From NCBI GenBank assembly GCA_030665925.1, contig DAOUYX010000028.1, forward strand, positions 1-12,583: a DNA stretch of 12,583 nt. The letters are read 5' to 3'. The notes beneath the pieces are model-generated. The model worked only from the letters and a program-made list of their open reading frames with translations, had not been told where the DNA came from and made no database searches. Source of the DNA: Methanosarcinales archaeon (lineage in GTDB: Archaea; Halobacteriota; Syntropharchaeia; Alkanophagales; Methanospirareceae). How positions within the stretch are numbered: position 1 is the stretch's first letter; each line of letters opens with the position of its first letter. Position numbers and translations under genes: made by a program. This document shows, piece after piece, positions 1 through 10,370 of this stretch.

Positions 1-1
1 A

Positions 2-472
2 AACCTCGATTTCCTTTCCATACCCCTGGGAAACTATATAGCGGATCATCTGAAATTTGGCACGGGATTGAAAAATCCGCCTCAAATCTTCTTGGTGAAT
101 TACTTTATAAAAGACTCGGAGGGAAACTTCCTGAATGATAAAACGGATAAAGCGGTATGGCTTAAATGGATGGAACGGCGATCGCATAAGGACGTTGAAG
201 CAATAAAAACGCCCACAGGGCTCATACCGAAATATGAAGACCTTAAGAAGCTGTTTAGAGCGGTGCTTAATAAACGGTATTCTGAAGAGGATTACATTAA
301 ACAATTCACGGTGCGAATCGCGGAAAATTTAGCCATGATTGAGCGCGTAAAGGAGTTTTACACGACGGAAGTTTCTGACACGCCGCAAGTGGTTTTTAAG
401 GTTTTGGATGAGCAGCGGCAGAGGCTAATCGCAGTGCGGGAGAAACACGGGGATTATATATTACCTTTATAA
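2..472 (+). CDS. pckG: Phosphoenolpyruvate carboxykinase (GTP), C-terminal part
   Basis: The gene is cut off by the left edge of the window. The frame is open from base 2 and gives 156 residues before the TAA at 470-472. The TTG at 68 is an internal leucine codon, not a start, because the family similarity runs straight through it. The segment resembles the C-terminus of archaeal GTP-dependent PEP carboxykinases: it begins NLDFLSIPLGNYI, continues KNPPQIFLVNYF and DKAVWLKWMERR, and has EAIKTPTGLIPKYEDL, then a helical tail with VVFKVLDEQRQRL. The enzyme converts oxaloacetate and GTP to PEP and CO2 in the cytoplasm, linking C4 acids to gluconeogenesis; in archaea it may also run anaplerotically. 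The catalytic P-loop and metal ligands lie upstream and are not in the window. A short T-rich stretch follows the stop. The identification is from recalled family sequence and is secure. Confidence 0.9.
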   Translation, partial: NLDFLSIPLGNYIADHLKFGTGLKNPPQIFLVNYFIKDSEGNFLNDKTDKAVWLKWMERRSHKDVEAIKTPTGLIPKYEDLKKLFRAVLNKRYSEEDYIKQFTVRIAENLAMIERVKEFYTTEVSDTPQVVFKVLDEQRQRLIAVREKHGDYILPL

Positions 473-562
473 TTTTCTTAGCATACCTCTATATCTACAC
501 GGTGATATATTCCATAATTCTATAGCTTCGAACGTGCATGCATGCGCAAATTTTATCGGGGA

Positions 563-575
563 TATAATATAAATA
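563..575 (+). promoter_or_regulatory. TATA box for the glycosyltransferase gene
   Basis: An A/T-only run (TATAATATAAATA) lies 56 bases upstream of the ATG at 631. Archaeal transcription normally begins about 25 bases downstream of the TATA centre, which would put the start near 595 and leave a leader of about 35 nt. A second AT-rich run at 581-596 could be an alternative. This is inferred from position and composition only. Confidence 0.45.
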
Positions 576-630
576 GTCCTATTATACTATATTTATCTAT
601 CTGGAACTGCACGGAAAAGGGACTTGACGC

Positions 631-1575
631 ATGGCTCAACTCGATAAAGCAATGGAAAAAGAGGAAATTTGCATCTTAATACCAACATTAAATGAGGAAG
701 AAACGATCGGTGAAATTATAAGAGAGTTTAAAGACGAGGGATTTGAGAATATTTTTGTAATTGATGGAAATAGCACGGATTCAACGAGGGAAATAGCAAG
801 GCGAGAGGGGGCAAGGGTAGAAGTTCAGCGAGGTAAAGGTAAAGGTACAGCGGTTAGGCAGGCATTTGAACGTATAGAAACGGACATAATAGTGATTATT
901 GACGGGGATGGAACGTATTTACCTTCTGAAGTGGATAAGCTACTTATACCAATAATTAATGGTGAAGCAGACCACGTTATAGGTAACCGGTTTGGTTATG
1001 GTGGTGCGTTCACCCCAAGTCATCGAATTGGCAACTGGGTATTGAACAAAGCATTTGGACTCGGTTATAGAGTGAAATTGAGAGATATCTTGTCGGGATA
1101 CAGGGCTCTTACAAAGGATTGCTTGCGAAAGATGATCCTCATGAAAGAAGGATTTGAAATAGAAACCGAGATGGCGGTAGAGTCAGTAAAACGGGGTATA
1201 AGAATAAAAGAAGTTCCTATAAAATATAAAAAAAGGAAAGGGGTTTCAAAACTTAATTTTATGAGAGATGGATTAAGCATATTTTATACGCTATACGTAC
1301 TTGCAAGGATGTATAATCCTATGTTCTTCTTTGGTATCATTGGCCTCCTATTTATAGCTGGTGGTGTCATCTCCGGTTTTTTCGTTGTAATAGAATGGTA
1401 CAAAGGGATAACCCATGTCCTTCTCACGGTGTTTACATCATTGATGATAATTGCGGGCGTGCAATTTTTTATGTTCGGTATATTCGGGGATCTGTTGGTA
1501 ACACTGCAAAAGGATACGATAGAGGTATTAAAACAAGATAGGGAAAGTGAAAAAGATAGAAGGAGCAACAAGTGA
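631..1575 (+). CDS. aglJ: AglJ-like family 2 glycosyltransferase (membrane-anchored)
   Basis: This 314-residue protein has a GT-A family 2 domain. ILIPTLNEEETIGEII (residues 15-30) is the nucleotide-sugar-binding start, DGNSTDSTREIA follows at 45-56, KGKGTAVRQAFE at 69-80, and DGDGTYLP at 91-98 holds the acidic DxD-type metal site. LSGYRAL (154-160) and FEIETEMAVES (175-185) are the downstream conserved blocks of dolichyl-phosphate sugar transferases. Two hydrophobic segments at about 231-253 and 262-290 should anchor it in the membrane, with a charged tail after them. The family places the first sugar on dolichol phosphate for N-glycosylation of S-layer proteins, or makes dolichol-phosphate sugars; sequence alone does not fix the sugar. 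The ATG at 631 is used because it is the first in frame, but no clear Shine-Dalgarno is present, and ATG 652 is possible. It converges on purH with 43 bases between the stops. Confidence 0.8.
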   Translation: MAQLDKAMEKEEICILIPTLNEEETIGEIIREFKDEGFENIFVIDGNSTDSTREIARREGARVEVQRGKGKGTAVRQAFERIETDIIVIIDGDGTYLPSEVDKLLIPIINGEADHVIGNRFGYGGAFTPSHRIGNWVLNKAFGLGYRVKLRDILSGYRALTKDCLRKMILMKEGFEIETEMAVESVKRGIRIKEVPIKYKKRKGVSKLNFMRDGLSIFYTLYVLARMYNPMFFFGIIGLLFIAGGVISGFFVVIEWYKGITHVLLTVFTSLMIIAGVQFFMFGIFGDLLVTLQKDTIEVLKQDRESEKDRRSNK

Positions 1576-1618
1576 TAAAAATCTTGATCAATCTTCACTT
1601 CAGATAACTCGAAGAAAT

Positions 1619-2134
1619 CTATTTCATCCACTCCAATAGCATATCAATCTTTGATTCGTATGCCAGTAGATATTTCGATGCATCCTTTGCTAAACTCAGT
1701 CTCGTATCTCGAGTTATCTTGCCCTCTGTCCTTAGCTCTTCGATTATCTCGTCGTACCTCGCTGGATTTACGATAACCGCAACGTTTTCAAAGTTCTTTA
1801 TCCCGTTCCGGAGCATTGTAACACCGCCGATGTCCATATTATCCAGCGGTTTTTTTGATGCAAGGTCAGGCTCAGGCGATATGAGATTTACGACGACGAT
1901 TCCAATTTCCGCAGTTGCGATTCCCGCATGAATGCGAGGGTGCAAAGTCTTCACCTTCCCTCCGAGCAGCTCTTGATGCCCCGTGAAGTCGGAAACTTTT
2001 GTTACGGGGATTCCACTCTTGGAAATTGCCCTTGCTGTGCCTTCGGTTGCGATTAGCTCTATCCCTCGTTCATACAGGGCTTTTGCAAATGACACCACCT
2101 TATCCTTATCAAATACGCTTATTACCGCTTTCAT
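1619..2134 (-). CDS. purH: Stand-alone IMP cyclohydrolase (PurH N-terminal domain)
   Basis: This 171-residue protein matches only the N-terminal, MGS-like half of bacterial PurH; the AICAR transformylase half is absent. It would close FAICAR to IMP in the last step of purine synthesis, with formyl transfer supplied by another enzyme such as PurP. The start MKAVISVFDK, the block GGKVKTLHPRIHAGI (residues 58-72), NMDIGGVTMLRNGIKN (99-114) and NPARYDEI (123-130) are typical. By my alignment Lys62, Asp101 and Lys113 correspond to the human ATIC catalytic residues Lys66, Asp125 and Lys137. The stretch between HAGI and VVVNL is about 18 residues shorter than in bacteria, and the usual NLYPF reads NLISP, so the catalytic Tyr104 equivalent appears lost. 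The gene lies 110 bases downstream of tfb on the same strand and may be co-transcribed. The family is secure; full activity is less certain. Confidence 0.85.
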   Translation of the reverse strand: MKAVISVFDKDKVVSFAKALYERGIELIATEGTARAISKSGIPVTKVSDFTGHQELLGGKVKTLHPRIHAGIATAEIGIVVVNLISPEPDLASKKPLDNMDIGGVTMLRNGIKNFENVAVIVNPARYDEIIEELRTEGKITRDTRLSLAKDASKYLLAYESKIDMLLEWMK

Positions 2135-2198
2135 CGCTCTATTTGTTATCTTCTATAACGTCCTAAACGTTAAGGTGGCGGAAGGAAATGCGCTGTCA

Positions 2199-2213
2199 AT
2201 AGCGAATCGCTAT
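2199..2213. repeat. Perfect 15-base inverted repeat between tfb and purH
   Basis: ATAGCGA and TCGCTAT are perfect 7-base arms around a single central A. The repeat lies 65-79 bases upstream of the purH ATG and 32 bases beyond the tfb stop. A one-base centre makes an RNA hairpin poor, so a dimeric DNA-binding protein is a better guess than a terminator. There is no direct evidence of function. Confidence 0.4.
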
Positions 2214-2244
2214 GTGAATTAACCGCTCTAGCGAGGCTGCTAAG

Positions 2245-3150
2245 TTACGTAATCCCCAACTCCAACAATTTACCTTCAGGCGAAGCGTGCGGTGAAAGAA
2301 TATCTATCTTTAATCTCGTTACCAATTCCTTGTACCTATCCCGAATGGTGATCTCAGTGGTGCCGGCAACTTTGGCTATCTCCTTCTCCGTTATCTTCTC
2401 GCCACTCAACATTGCGGCAATATAAATTGCAGCCGACGCAGTTCCAATTGGCCCCCAGCCCTTTGCCACTCCGGTCCCTTTATCATCCTTTAGTATCTCT
2501 ATTGCTCGTTCCCGTATCCCCTCACTTAATCCCAGTTTAGAGCAGAACCGGGGGATGTAAAGTGCGGGGTCCGCAGGTGCAAGTTTTATCTCCAATCTCC
2601 GTAAAAGGAAAATATAAGCCCTGCGTATCTTTTTTAACGGACTCCTTGACACTGCTGCAATCTCTTTTAATGTTCGCGGCACTTCATATCGCCTACAGGT
2701 AACATACAGCATCGCGGAAACCAATTCCTCTATACTTCGTCCTTTAATTAAACCCTTCTTCATTGCCTTTCGGTACAATACTGAAGTCTCCTCCTTGATA
2801 TTATTTGGCAGCTTAAGCGCACACGCCATTCTATCTATCTCAACAAGCGCAAGTGCAAGCGTTTTATCACTGGAGTCTATACTTATTCCTCGCAATCGTT
2901 TTGTTCGAGCAGGCAATCCGGGCATGGGCGTGCCCAGCCCTTTGTCGTGTATTCTATAACTCATAGGCGGGCCGGTCCGTATCCGTTTAGCAGCTTGCTC
3001 CTCGTCGTATGAACGCCATTCGGGTCCGAGGTCAACTATGTCCTCGACTAATACCACTCCGCAATCCGCGCAGTAAAGTTCCGCATGCTTAGAATCTACC
3101 ACGATATTCTTAGATCCACATTCTGGGCATTTCCGTATTCGCTCACTCAT
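2245..3150 (-). CDS. tfb: Transcription initiation factor B (TFB)
   Basis: This 301-residue protein is full length for archaeal TFB, the homologue of eukaryotic TFIIB that binds the TBP-TATA-BRE complex and recruits RNA polymerase. The N-terminal zinc ribbon has all four cysteines (Cys8, Cys11, Cys27, Cys30). The B-reader/linker follows, with LGPEWRSY and the conserved RTGPPMSYRIHDKGLGTPM at about residues 58-76. Two cyclin folds occupy about 100-200 and 205-300. The second ends in a helix-turn-helix, with KEIAKVAGTTEITIRDRYKEL forming the expected BRE-recognition helix. The ATG at 3150 has a strong Shine-Dalgarno, AGGTGAT, five bases upstream, which decides the start. The mRNA seems to start near 3280, giving a leader of about 130 nt. 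purH follows on the same strand. Nothing looks truncated or altered. Confidence 0.97.
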   Translation of the reverse strand: MSERIRKCPECGSKNIVVDSKHAELYCADCGVVLVEDIVDLGPEWRSYDEEQAAKRIRTGPPMSYRIHDKGLGTPMPGLPARTKRLRGISIDSSDKTLALALVEIDRMACALKLPNNIKEETSVLYRKAMKKGLIKGRSIEELVSAMLYVTCRRYEVPRTLKEIAAVSRSPLKKIRRAYIFLLRRLEIKLAPADPALYIPRFCSKLGLSEGIRERAIEILKDDKGTGVAKGWGPIGTASAAIYIAAMLSGEKITEKEIAKVAGTTEITIRDRYKELVTRLKIDILSPHASPEGKLLELGIT

Positions 3151-3155
3151 TTATC

Positions 3156-3162
3156 ATCACCT
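3156..3162 (-). promoter_or_regulatory. Shine-Dalgarno of tfb
   Basis: Read on the minus strand this is AGGTGAT, complementary to the 16S 3' end seen in this same window (ATCACCT, within 7275-7286). It sits five bases before the tfb ATG. The TGA of a small upstream frame (3157-3159) lies inside it. Confidence 0.75.
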
Positions 3163-3184
3163 AGTAAAAGGAATAAAGCTTCTG

Positions 3185-3262
3185 CTATCGGCACTCAAAG
3201 TCACAGAGCCGGCAGTTACAATAACCATTCCCCTCCTTTTTAGTCATCCTAAGGATATTCAT
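3185..3262 (-). CDS. Possible 25-residue cysteine-rich leader peptide of tfb
   Basis: A short frame between the probable tfb promoter and the tfb ATG encodes a basic stretch followed by YCNCRLCDFECR at the C-terminus, giving cysteines spaced CxCxxCxxxC. The ATG at 3262 has a weak GGAAAG upstream and would be about 18 nt from the predicted transcript start; a second ATG in frame lies at 3247. The stop is 34 bases before tfb. Four cysteines in ten residues suggest metal or redox sensing by a leader peptide, but that is inference. No homologue is known to me, and the frame could be chance. Confidence 0.22.
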   Translation of the reverse strand: MNILRMTKKEGNGYCNCRLCDFECR

Positions 3263-3300
3263 TCTTTCCAAGACGAATGTCAATATTAACAAGTATTCAT

Positions 3301-3311
3301 AATATAAAAAG
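3301..3311 (-). promoter_or_regulatory. TATA box for tfb
   Basis: On the minus strand the sequence reads CTTTTTATATT. It is the strongest TATA-like element upstream of tfb. The expected transcript start is near 3280, which leaves a long leader of about 130 nt before the ATG at 3150. The call rests on composition and spacing. Confidence 0.5.
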
Positions 3312-3505
3312 ACATAGTAAATTGAAATTGGTGTGGGCAAAAGCGCAAAGTATTCTAAAATCCTGGGATACTTAGTTTGGATGCGCAGACAGCAGCGAAA
3401 TGAGGGAGACATAACCGTGCTTTTAGGTATTGAGCCATATTAATTAGAGTAAGGAAAGTAGTGAAAAGAGCGGAGATGTACCTCACAGGAACTTTCTTGG
3501 AATGG

Positions 3506-3722
3506 TTATAGAGATGCGTTCCGCTTTATAATGCAAAAGGAGATAGAGGAAGAATAAAAGGGATATAACATTTCAGTCGGAGGTCCCTTCTCATAGCACA
3601 CGAATGTCATTTTTCTTCCACAGTTTGGGCATTTTGGTGCCCATTTATTCAAAACCTTTTGCAGAAAGCGGTTTCTCCTTACATTGGGCCACAGAGCATT
3701 CGGGATTGTAACAATAAGCCAC
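3506..3722 (-). pseudogene. Small zinc-ribbon protein gene split by a +1 shift
   Basis: Two adjacent frames together make one sensible zinc-ribbon protein. The first, from GTG at 3722, reads MAYCYNPECSVAQC, then KEKPLSAKGFE, and ends in TAA at 3645-3647. The second, one base over, continues KWAPKCPNCGRKMTFVCYEK and GPPTEMLYPF to a stop at 3506. If one T is skipped at the junction (GAA-T-AAA), the product is about 71 residues with a CxxxxC and CxxC pair, as in small zinc-ribbon proteins. Neither frame alone carries both halves of the zinc site. It could be a decaying gene, a one-base sequencing error next to AT-rich sequence, or a true +1 frameshift at a UAA codon. No Shine-Dalgarno is evident. 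It lies 38 bases past the tRNA-Cys 3' end. The function is unknown. Confidence 0.45.
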
Positions 3723-3760
3723 AAGCTGTGTAGTAAGTAGAGAGAGGCAAAGGCCAAGGA

Positions 3761-3832
3761 AGCCAAGGCCCGGATTTGAACCGGGGTATAGCTGATCTGC
3801 AGTCAACCGCGTAGCCACTCCGCCACCTTGGC
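3761..3832 (-). tRNA. tRNA-Cys (GCA)
   Basis: The minus strand folds into a full cloverleaf. The acceptor pairs GCCAAGG with CCTTGGC, the anticodon stem is GTTGA/TCAGC around loop CTGCAGA (anticodon GCA), and the T arm is CCCGG-TTCAAAT-CCGGG. The discriminator base is U73, as expected for tRNA-Cys. There is no intron, and CCA is not encoded. It lies about 150 bases downstream of the 23S processing stem with no convincing promoter of its own, so it is probably transcribed with the rRNA operon. Confidence 0.96.
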
Positions 3833-3984
3833 TCAAACTTACCCTTTAAAAGAGAATGTTCGATCAAAGAGAATCTTTTTGCACATTGGATTTTTCTTTT
3901 GCTTTATTTTATTTCTTTTGGTAAAACTTTTCTTTAAGCCCTTACAAGGTCGTGGGGCGGAATCCCACTTAAGAAAAGGTTTGT
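3833..3984 (-). other. 23S to tRNA-Cys spacer, without 5S rRNA
   Basis: This 152-base stretch of the rRNA transcript is purine-rich. I see no 5S rRNA and no coding frame in it. A hairpin is possible where GTGGG (sense strand) pairs with CCCAC, around 3949-3967. A TTTTAAAG motif at 3844-3851 is too close to the tRNA to act as a normal TATA box for it. Confidence 0.6.
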
Positions 3985-4008
3985 GCACTTTACAACTCTG
4001 ATTTCATC

Positions 4009-4014
<6 letters not shown>
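3985..4014 (-). other. 23S processing stem, 3' side, with bulge-helix-bulge
   Basis: This trailer strand pairs with 6969-6998. On the sense strand the order is AGCTCA, then helix GATG (4005-4008), then a three-base bulge AAA (4002-4004), then TCAG (3998-4001), then a long outer stem to 3985. The four-base helix flanked by three-base bulges on opposite strands is the canonical substrate of the archaeal splicing endonuclease. Cleavage in the bulges would release pre-23S rRNA. Confidence 0.85.
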
Positions 4015-6968
<2,954 letters not shown>

Positions 6969-6974
<6 letters not shown>

Positions 6975-6998
6975 TTGGATGTCAGAGTTGTTAAGTGC
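6969..6998 (-). other. 23S processing stem, 5' side, with bulge-helix-bulge
   Basis: This leader strand is the partner of 3985-4014. On the sense strand an 18-base outer arm (6981-6998) matches the complement of the trailer with two exceptions. Then comes helix CATC (6978-6981), bulge CAA (6975-6977), and inner stem TGGGCT (6969-6974). CATC pairs exactly with the trailer GATG. Confidence 0.85.
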
Positions 6999-7105
6999 GT
7001 ATAATCACATCATCTAGCGGGAGCCTTAGCCCCCTGCCATCCGTATCTTCCCTAACAACCAACACCGGTCGTTAGGTGCATTTGCTTATCTACCTTTCTC
7101 AGAAG

Positions 7106-7177
7106 TGGACTCGCTGGGATTTGAACCCAGGGCCTTCGCCTCGCAAAGGCGACGATCTTCCACTGATCTACGAGCCC
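7106..7177 (-). tRNA. tRNA-Ala (UGC) in the 16S-23S spacer
   Basis: The cloverleaf is complete. The acceptor is GGGCTCG/CGAGTCC with the G3:U70 pair that identifies tRNA-Ala, the anticodon stem TCGCC/GGCGA encloses TTTGCGA (anticodon TGC), and the T arm is CTGGG-TTCAAAT-CCCAG. The discriminator is A73. There is no intron, and CCA is not encoded. A tRNA-Ala in this spacer is typical of Euryarchaeota. Confidence 0.97.
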
Positions 7178-7234
7178 CGAAGTTGTCCCAGCCATCTATT
7201 TACCATGCTTACATGTAAAACTAACTCAAACCAT

Positions 7235-7262
7235 AACCTGACAATCTTTCAGCTCTGATTGG
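7235..7262 (-). other. 16S processing stem, 3' side, with bulge-helix-bulge
   Basis: The sense strand reads CCAATCAGA (7254-7262), helix GCTG (7250-7253), bulge AAA (7247-7249), then an outer arm to 7235. It pairs with 8789-8821. It lies just past the 16S 3' end and marks the cut releasing pre-16S rRNA. Confidence 0.85.
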
Positions 7263-7274
7263 ATTTAGAAATTT

Positions 7275-8750
<1,476 letters not shown>

Positions 8751-8788
8751 TAAAATGGCAGGGTCTTCACACACCTGACTTAAAAGAA

Positions 8789-8821
8789 CCAATCAGATTT
8801 GCTGGTTCGTCAGATTAGGTT
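8789..8821 (-). other. 16S processing stem, 5' side, with bulge-helix-bulge
   Basis: The sense strand reads an outer arm with CTGACGAAC (8805-8813), helix CAGC (8801-8804), bulge AAA (8798-8800), and TCTGATTGG (8789-8797). The inner nine bases pair perfectly with 7254-7262, and CAGC pairs with GCTG. The outer arm is less regular, with a few unpaired bases at 8814-8817. Confidence 0.82.
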
Positions 8822-8835
8822 TAAGTTTCCATGTC

Positions 8836-8863
8836 GGACACAAACATTCTTCTCTTCGTGTCC
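8836..8863 (-). other. Hairpin in the rRNA leader
   Basis: GGACAC (sense, 8858-8863) pairs with GTGTCC (8836-8841), and the stem extends by a G:U and two A:U pairs around a purine-rich loop. It lies between the promoter and the 16S processing stem. The role is unknown; a leader hairpin for elongation control or processing is possible. Confidence 0.4.
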
Positions 8864-8974
8864 CCATTTATCTCTTTGATCTTTGTAGCGTAGCGGAAGT
8901 CCACTTCTCATCTTTTGGGTATCCCCGTAATCGAAGTCGACGCCGGTTGCTACAATTACATATTGTACATGTAG

Positions 8975-8991
8975 CCTTAAAAAGTTTTCGG
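8975..8991 (-). promoter_or_regulatory. Promoter (BRE and TATA) of the rRNA operon
   Basis: On the minus strand CCGAAAA (BRE-like) is followed directly by CTTTTTAAGG (TATA-like). Transcription should begin near 8952, giving a 200-nt leader before 16S. The element is embedded in the last codons of the malic enzyme gene, whose TAA stop (8977-8979) forms part of the TATA box. An inverted repeat, GCTACA/TGTAGC (8949-8954 and 8970-8975), spans the predicted start region. Confidence 0.55.
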
Positions 8992-10284
8992 TGTTTTGTT
9001 AAATATCCTCTTTCGTACTTCCCCTTCTAACTCCTCCGCGCTCATCACCCTCTCAGCCACTCCCAGCTCTATCGCCTTCATACCCACTGCAACTGCTTCG
9101 CGCACGTACATCTCTCGCTCCTCCATCTTCGGAATTATGGCATCCTCGCTTATACCCTTCTCTTCCGCATAGCTCGCAATCGCATACGCCGCAGCTATGC
9201 ACATCTCGTCCGTTATACTCGTGGCACGAACGTCCAGAGTACCTCGAAATACCGCAGGAAAACCTAAAGAGTTATTAATTTGATTCTTGAAGTCCGACCT
9301 TCCAGTAGCAACTATTTTAGCTCCCCCAGCCTCTGCTTCCCAAGGCCATATCTCCGGCACGGGATTCGCACCTGCAAATACGATTGCATCGCCAGCCATA
9401 TGAGCGACCCATTCCTGTTTTATCACACCCGGACCAGGCGTTGAAAGAGCGATGCAAACGTCGGTATCACGCATTGCCTCTTCTGTACCCCCGCTTCTAC
9501 CCTCTCGGTTCGTCTTTCTGCAGATCTCCCACTTAGATTCGTTACCTTTCACATCCGTCCGCTCGGCATTCAGGATGCCCTTGCTGTCCACCATGATCAT
9601 ATTCTCCCATTTTGCACCCGCAACGTGCATATATTTTGCAACGTTCATATTCGCGGCACCGGCACCGATAAGCGACATCGTAACCTCGCTAAGATCTTTT
9701 CCCACTACTTTCAGAGCATTTATCAACCCCGCGAGTATTACCAATGCGGTGCCCTGCTGGTCATCGTGCCAGACAGGCATCGTTAACTCTTCTCGTAACC
9801 GTTCCAGTAGGTAGTAGCACTTCGGGCTCTCTATGTCCTCTAAATTGATACCGCCGAAAGTAGGGGCAATCCCCTTCACTACTAGTATTATTTCCTCCAC
9901 ATCCGTCGTCGCCAGACAGAGCGGGAAGGCATCCACACCACCCAGATATTTAAACAGCATCGCTTTTCCTTCCATTACCGGAAGCGCTGCCTCAGGTCCT
10001 ACATCGCCCAGTCCTAACACTCTCGTGCCATCCGTAACGATCGCCACGAAATTGCCCTTGTTCGTGTACTCGTACACGCGCGCTCGATTTTTTTGTATCG
10101 CCCTGCTCGGCTCTGCCACACCCGGCGTGTACCAGATCGCAAAATCATCATAGCTTCTGACCGGCGCCTTCAACCCTATCTCTATTTTCCCATTATAGTA
10201 AGAATGATACTCTAAAGCAAGCTCTTCTGGCTTATTTGCCGCCGTTAGATACCCCTTCCCCGCTGTTTTGTCCTTATTTCCCAT
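8977..10284 (-). CDS. NAD(P)-dependent malic enzyme
   Basis: From ATG 10284 the protein has 435 residues, the usual length of the short bacterial and archaeal malic enzymes. It decarboxylates malate to pyruvate with reduction of NAD(P). WYTPGVAEPSRAI (51-63) contains the catalytic Tyr52, EGKAMLFK (105-112) the catalytic Lys107, INLEDI (146-151) and HDDQQGTA (173-180) the divalent-metal and substrate region. IGAGAANMNVAKY (206-218) starts the Rossmann dinucleotide site, and ATGRSDFKNQINNSLGFPA (326-344) is the conserved C-terminal block. The frame is open upstream to 10395, but that would overlap the divergent fumarase gene, and family similarity begins after 10284. The cofactor cannot be chosen by eye. 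It diverges from fumarase beta across an 86-base intergenic region, and its 3' end holds the rRNA promoter. Confidence 0.95.
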   Translation of the reverse strand: MGNKDKTAGKGYLTAANKPEELALEYHSYYNGKIEIGLKAPVRSYDDFAIWYTPGVAEPSRAIQKNRARVYEYTNKGNFVAIVTDGTRVLGLGDVGPEAALPVMEGKAMLFKYLGGVDAFPLCLATTDVEEIILVVKGIAPTFGGINLEDIESPKCYYLLERLREELTMPVWHDDQQGTALVILAGLINALKVVGKDLSEVTMSLIGAGAANMNVAKYMHVAGAKWENMIMVDSKGILNAERTDVKGNESKWEICRKTNREGRSGGTEEAMRDTDVCIALSTPGPGVIKQEWVAHMAGDAIVFAGANPVPEIWPWEAEAGGAKIVATGRSDFKNQINNSLGFPAVFRGTLDVRATSITDEMCIAAAYAIASYAEEKGISEDAIIPKMEEREMYVREAVAVGMKAIELGVAERVMSAEELEGEVRKRIFNKTPKTF

Positions 10285-10323
10285 GAACGATCGCCAATAG
10301 AATATATCCTTGAATTTTAGATT

Positions 10324-10332
10324 CTTATAAAG
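10324..10332. promoter_or_regulatory. Near-symmetric TATA box shared by divergent genes
   Basis: CTTATAAAG reads CTTTATAAG on the other strand, so it offers a TATA box both ways. On the minus strand GCAAAAA precedes it, a BRE-like run resembling that of the rRNA promoter; the predicted start is near 10302, 18 bases before the malic enzyme ATG. On the plus strand the start would be near 10354, about 17 bases before the fumarase GTG. Confidence 0.5.
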
Positions 10333-10370
10333 TTTTTGCACAGTAAAATCCTTCTTTAAAAGAGCGAAAA

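Noticed and set aside
536..545. GCATGCATGC palindrome upstream of the glycosyltransferase
   Set aside because: It is a simple alternating repeat about 20 bases before the TATA box, with no clear role.
3263..3412. Upstream extension of the cysteine-rich frame to 75 codons
   Set aside because: The extension crosses the probable tfb TATA box, and the added residues look like translated AT-rich non-coding DNA.
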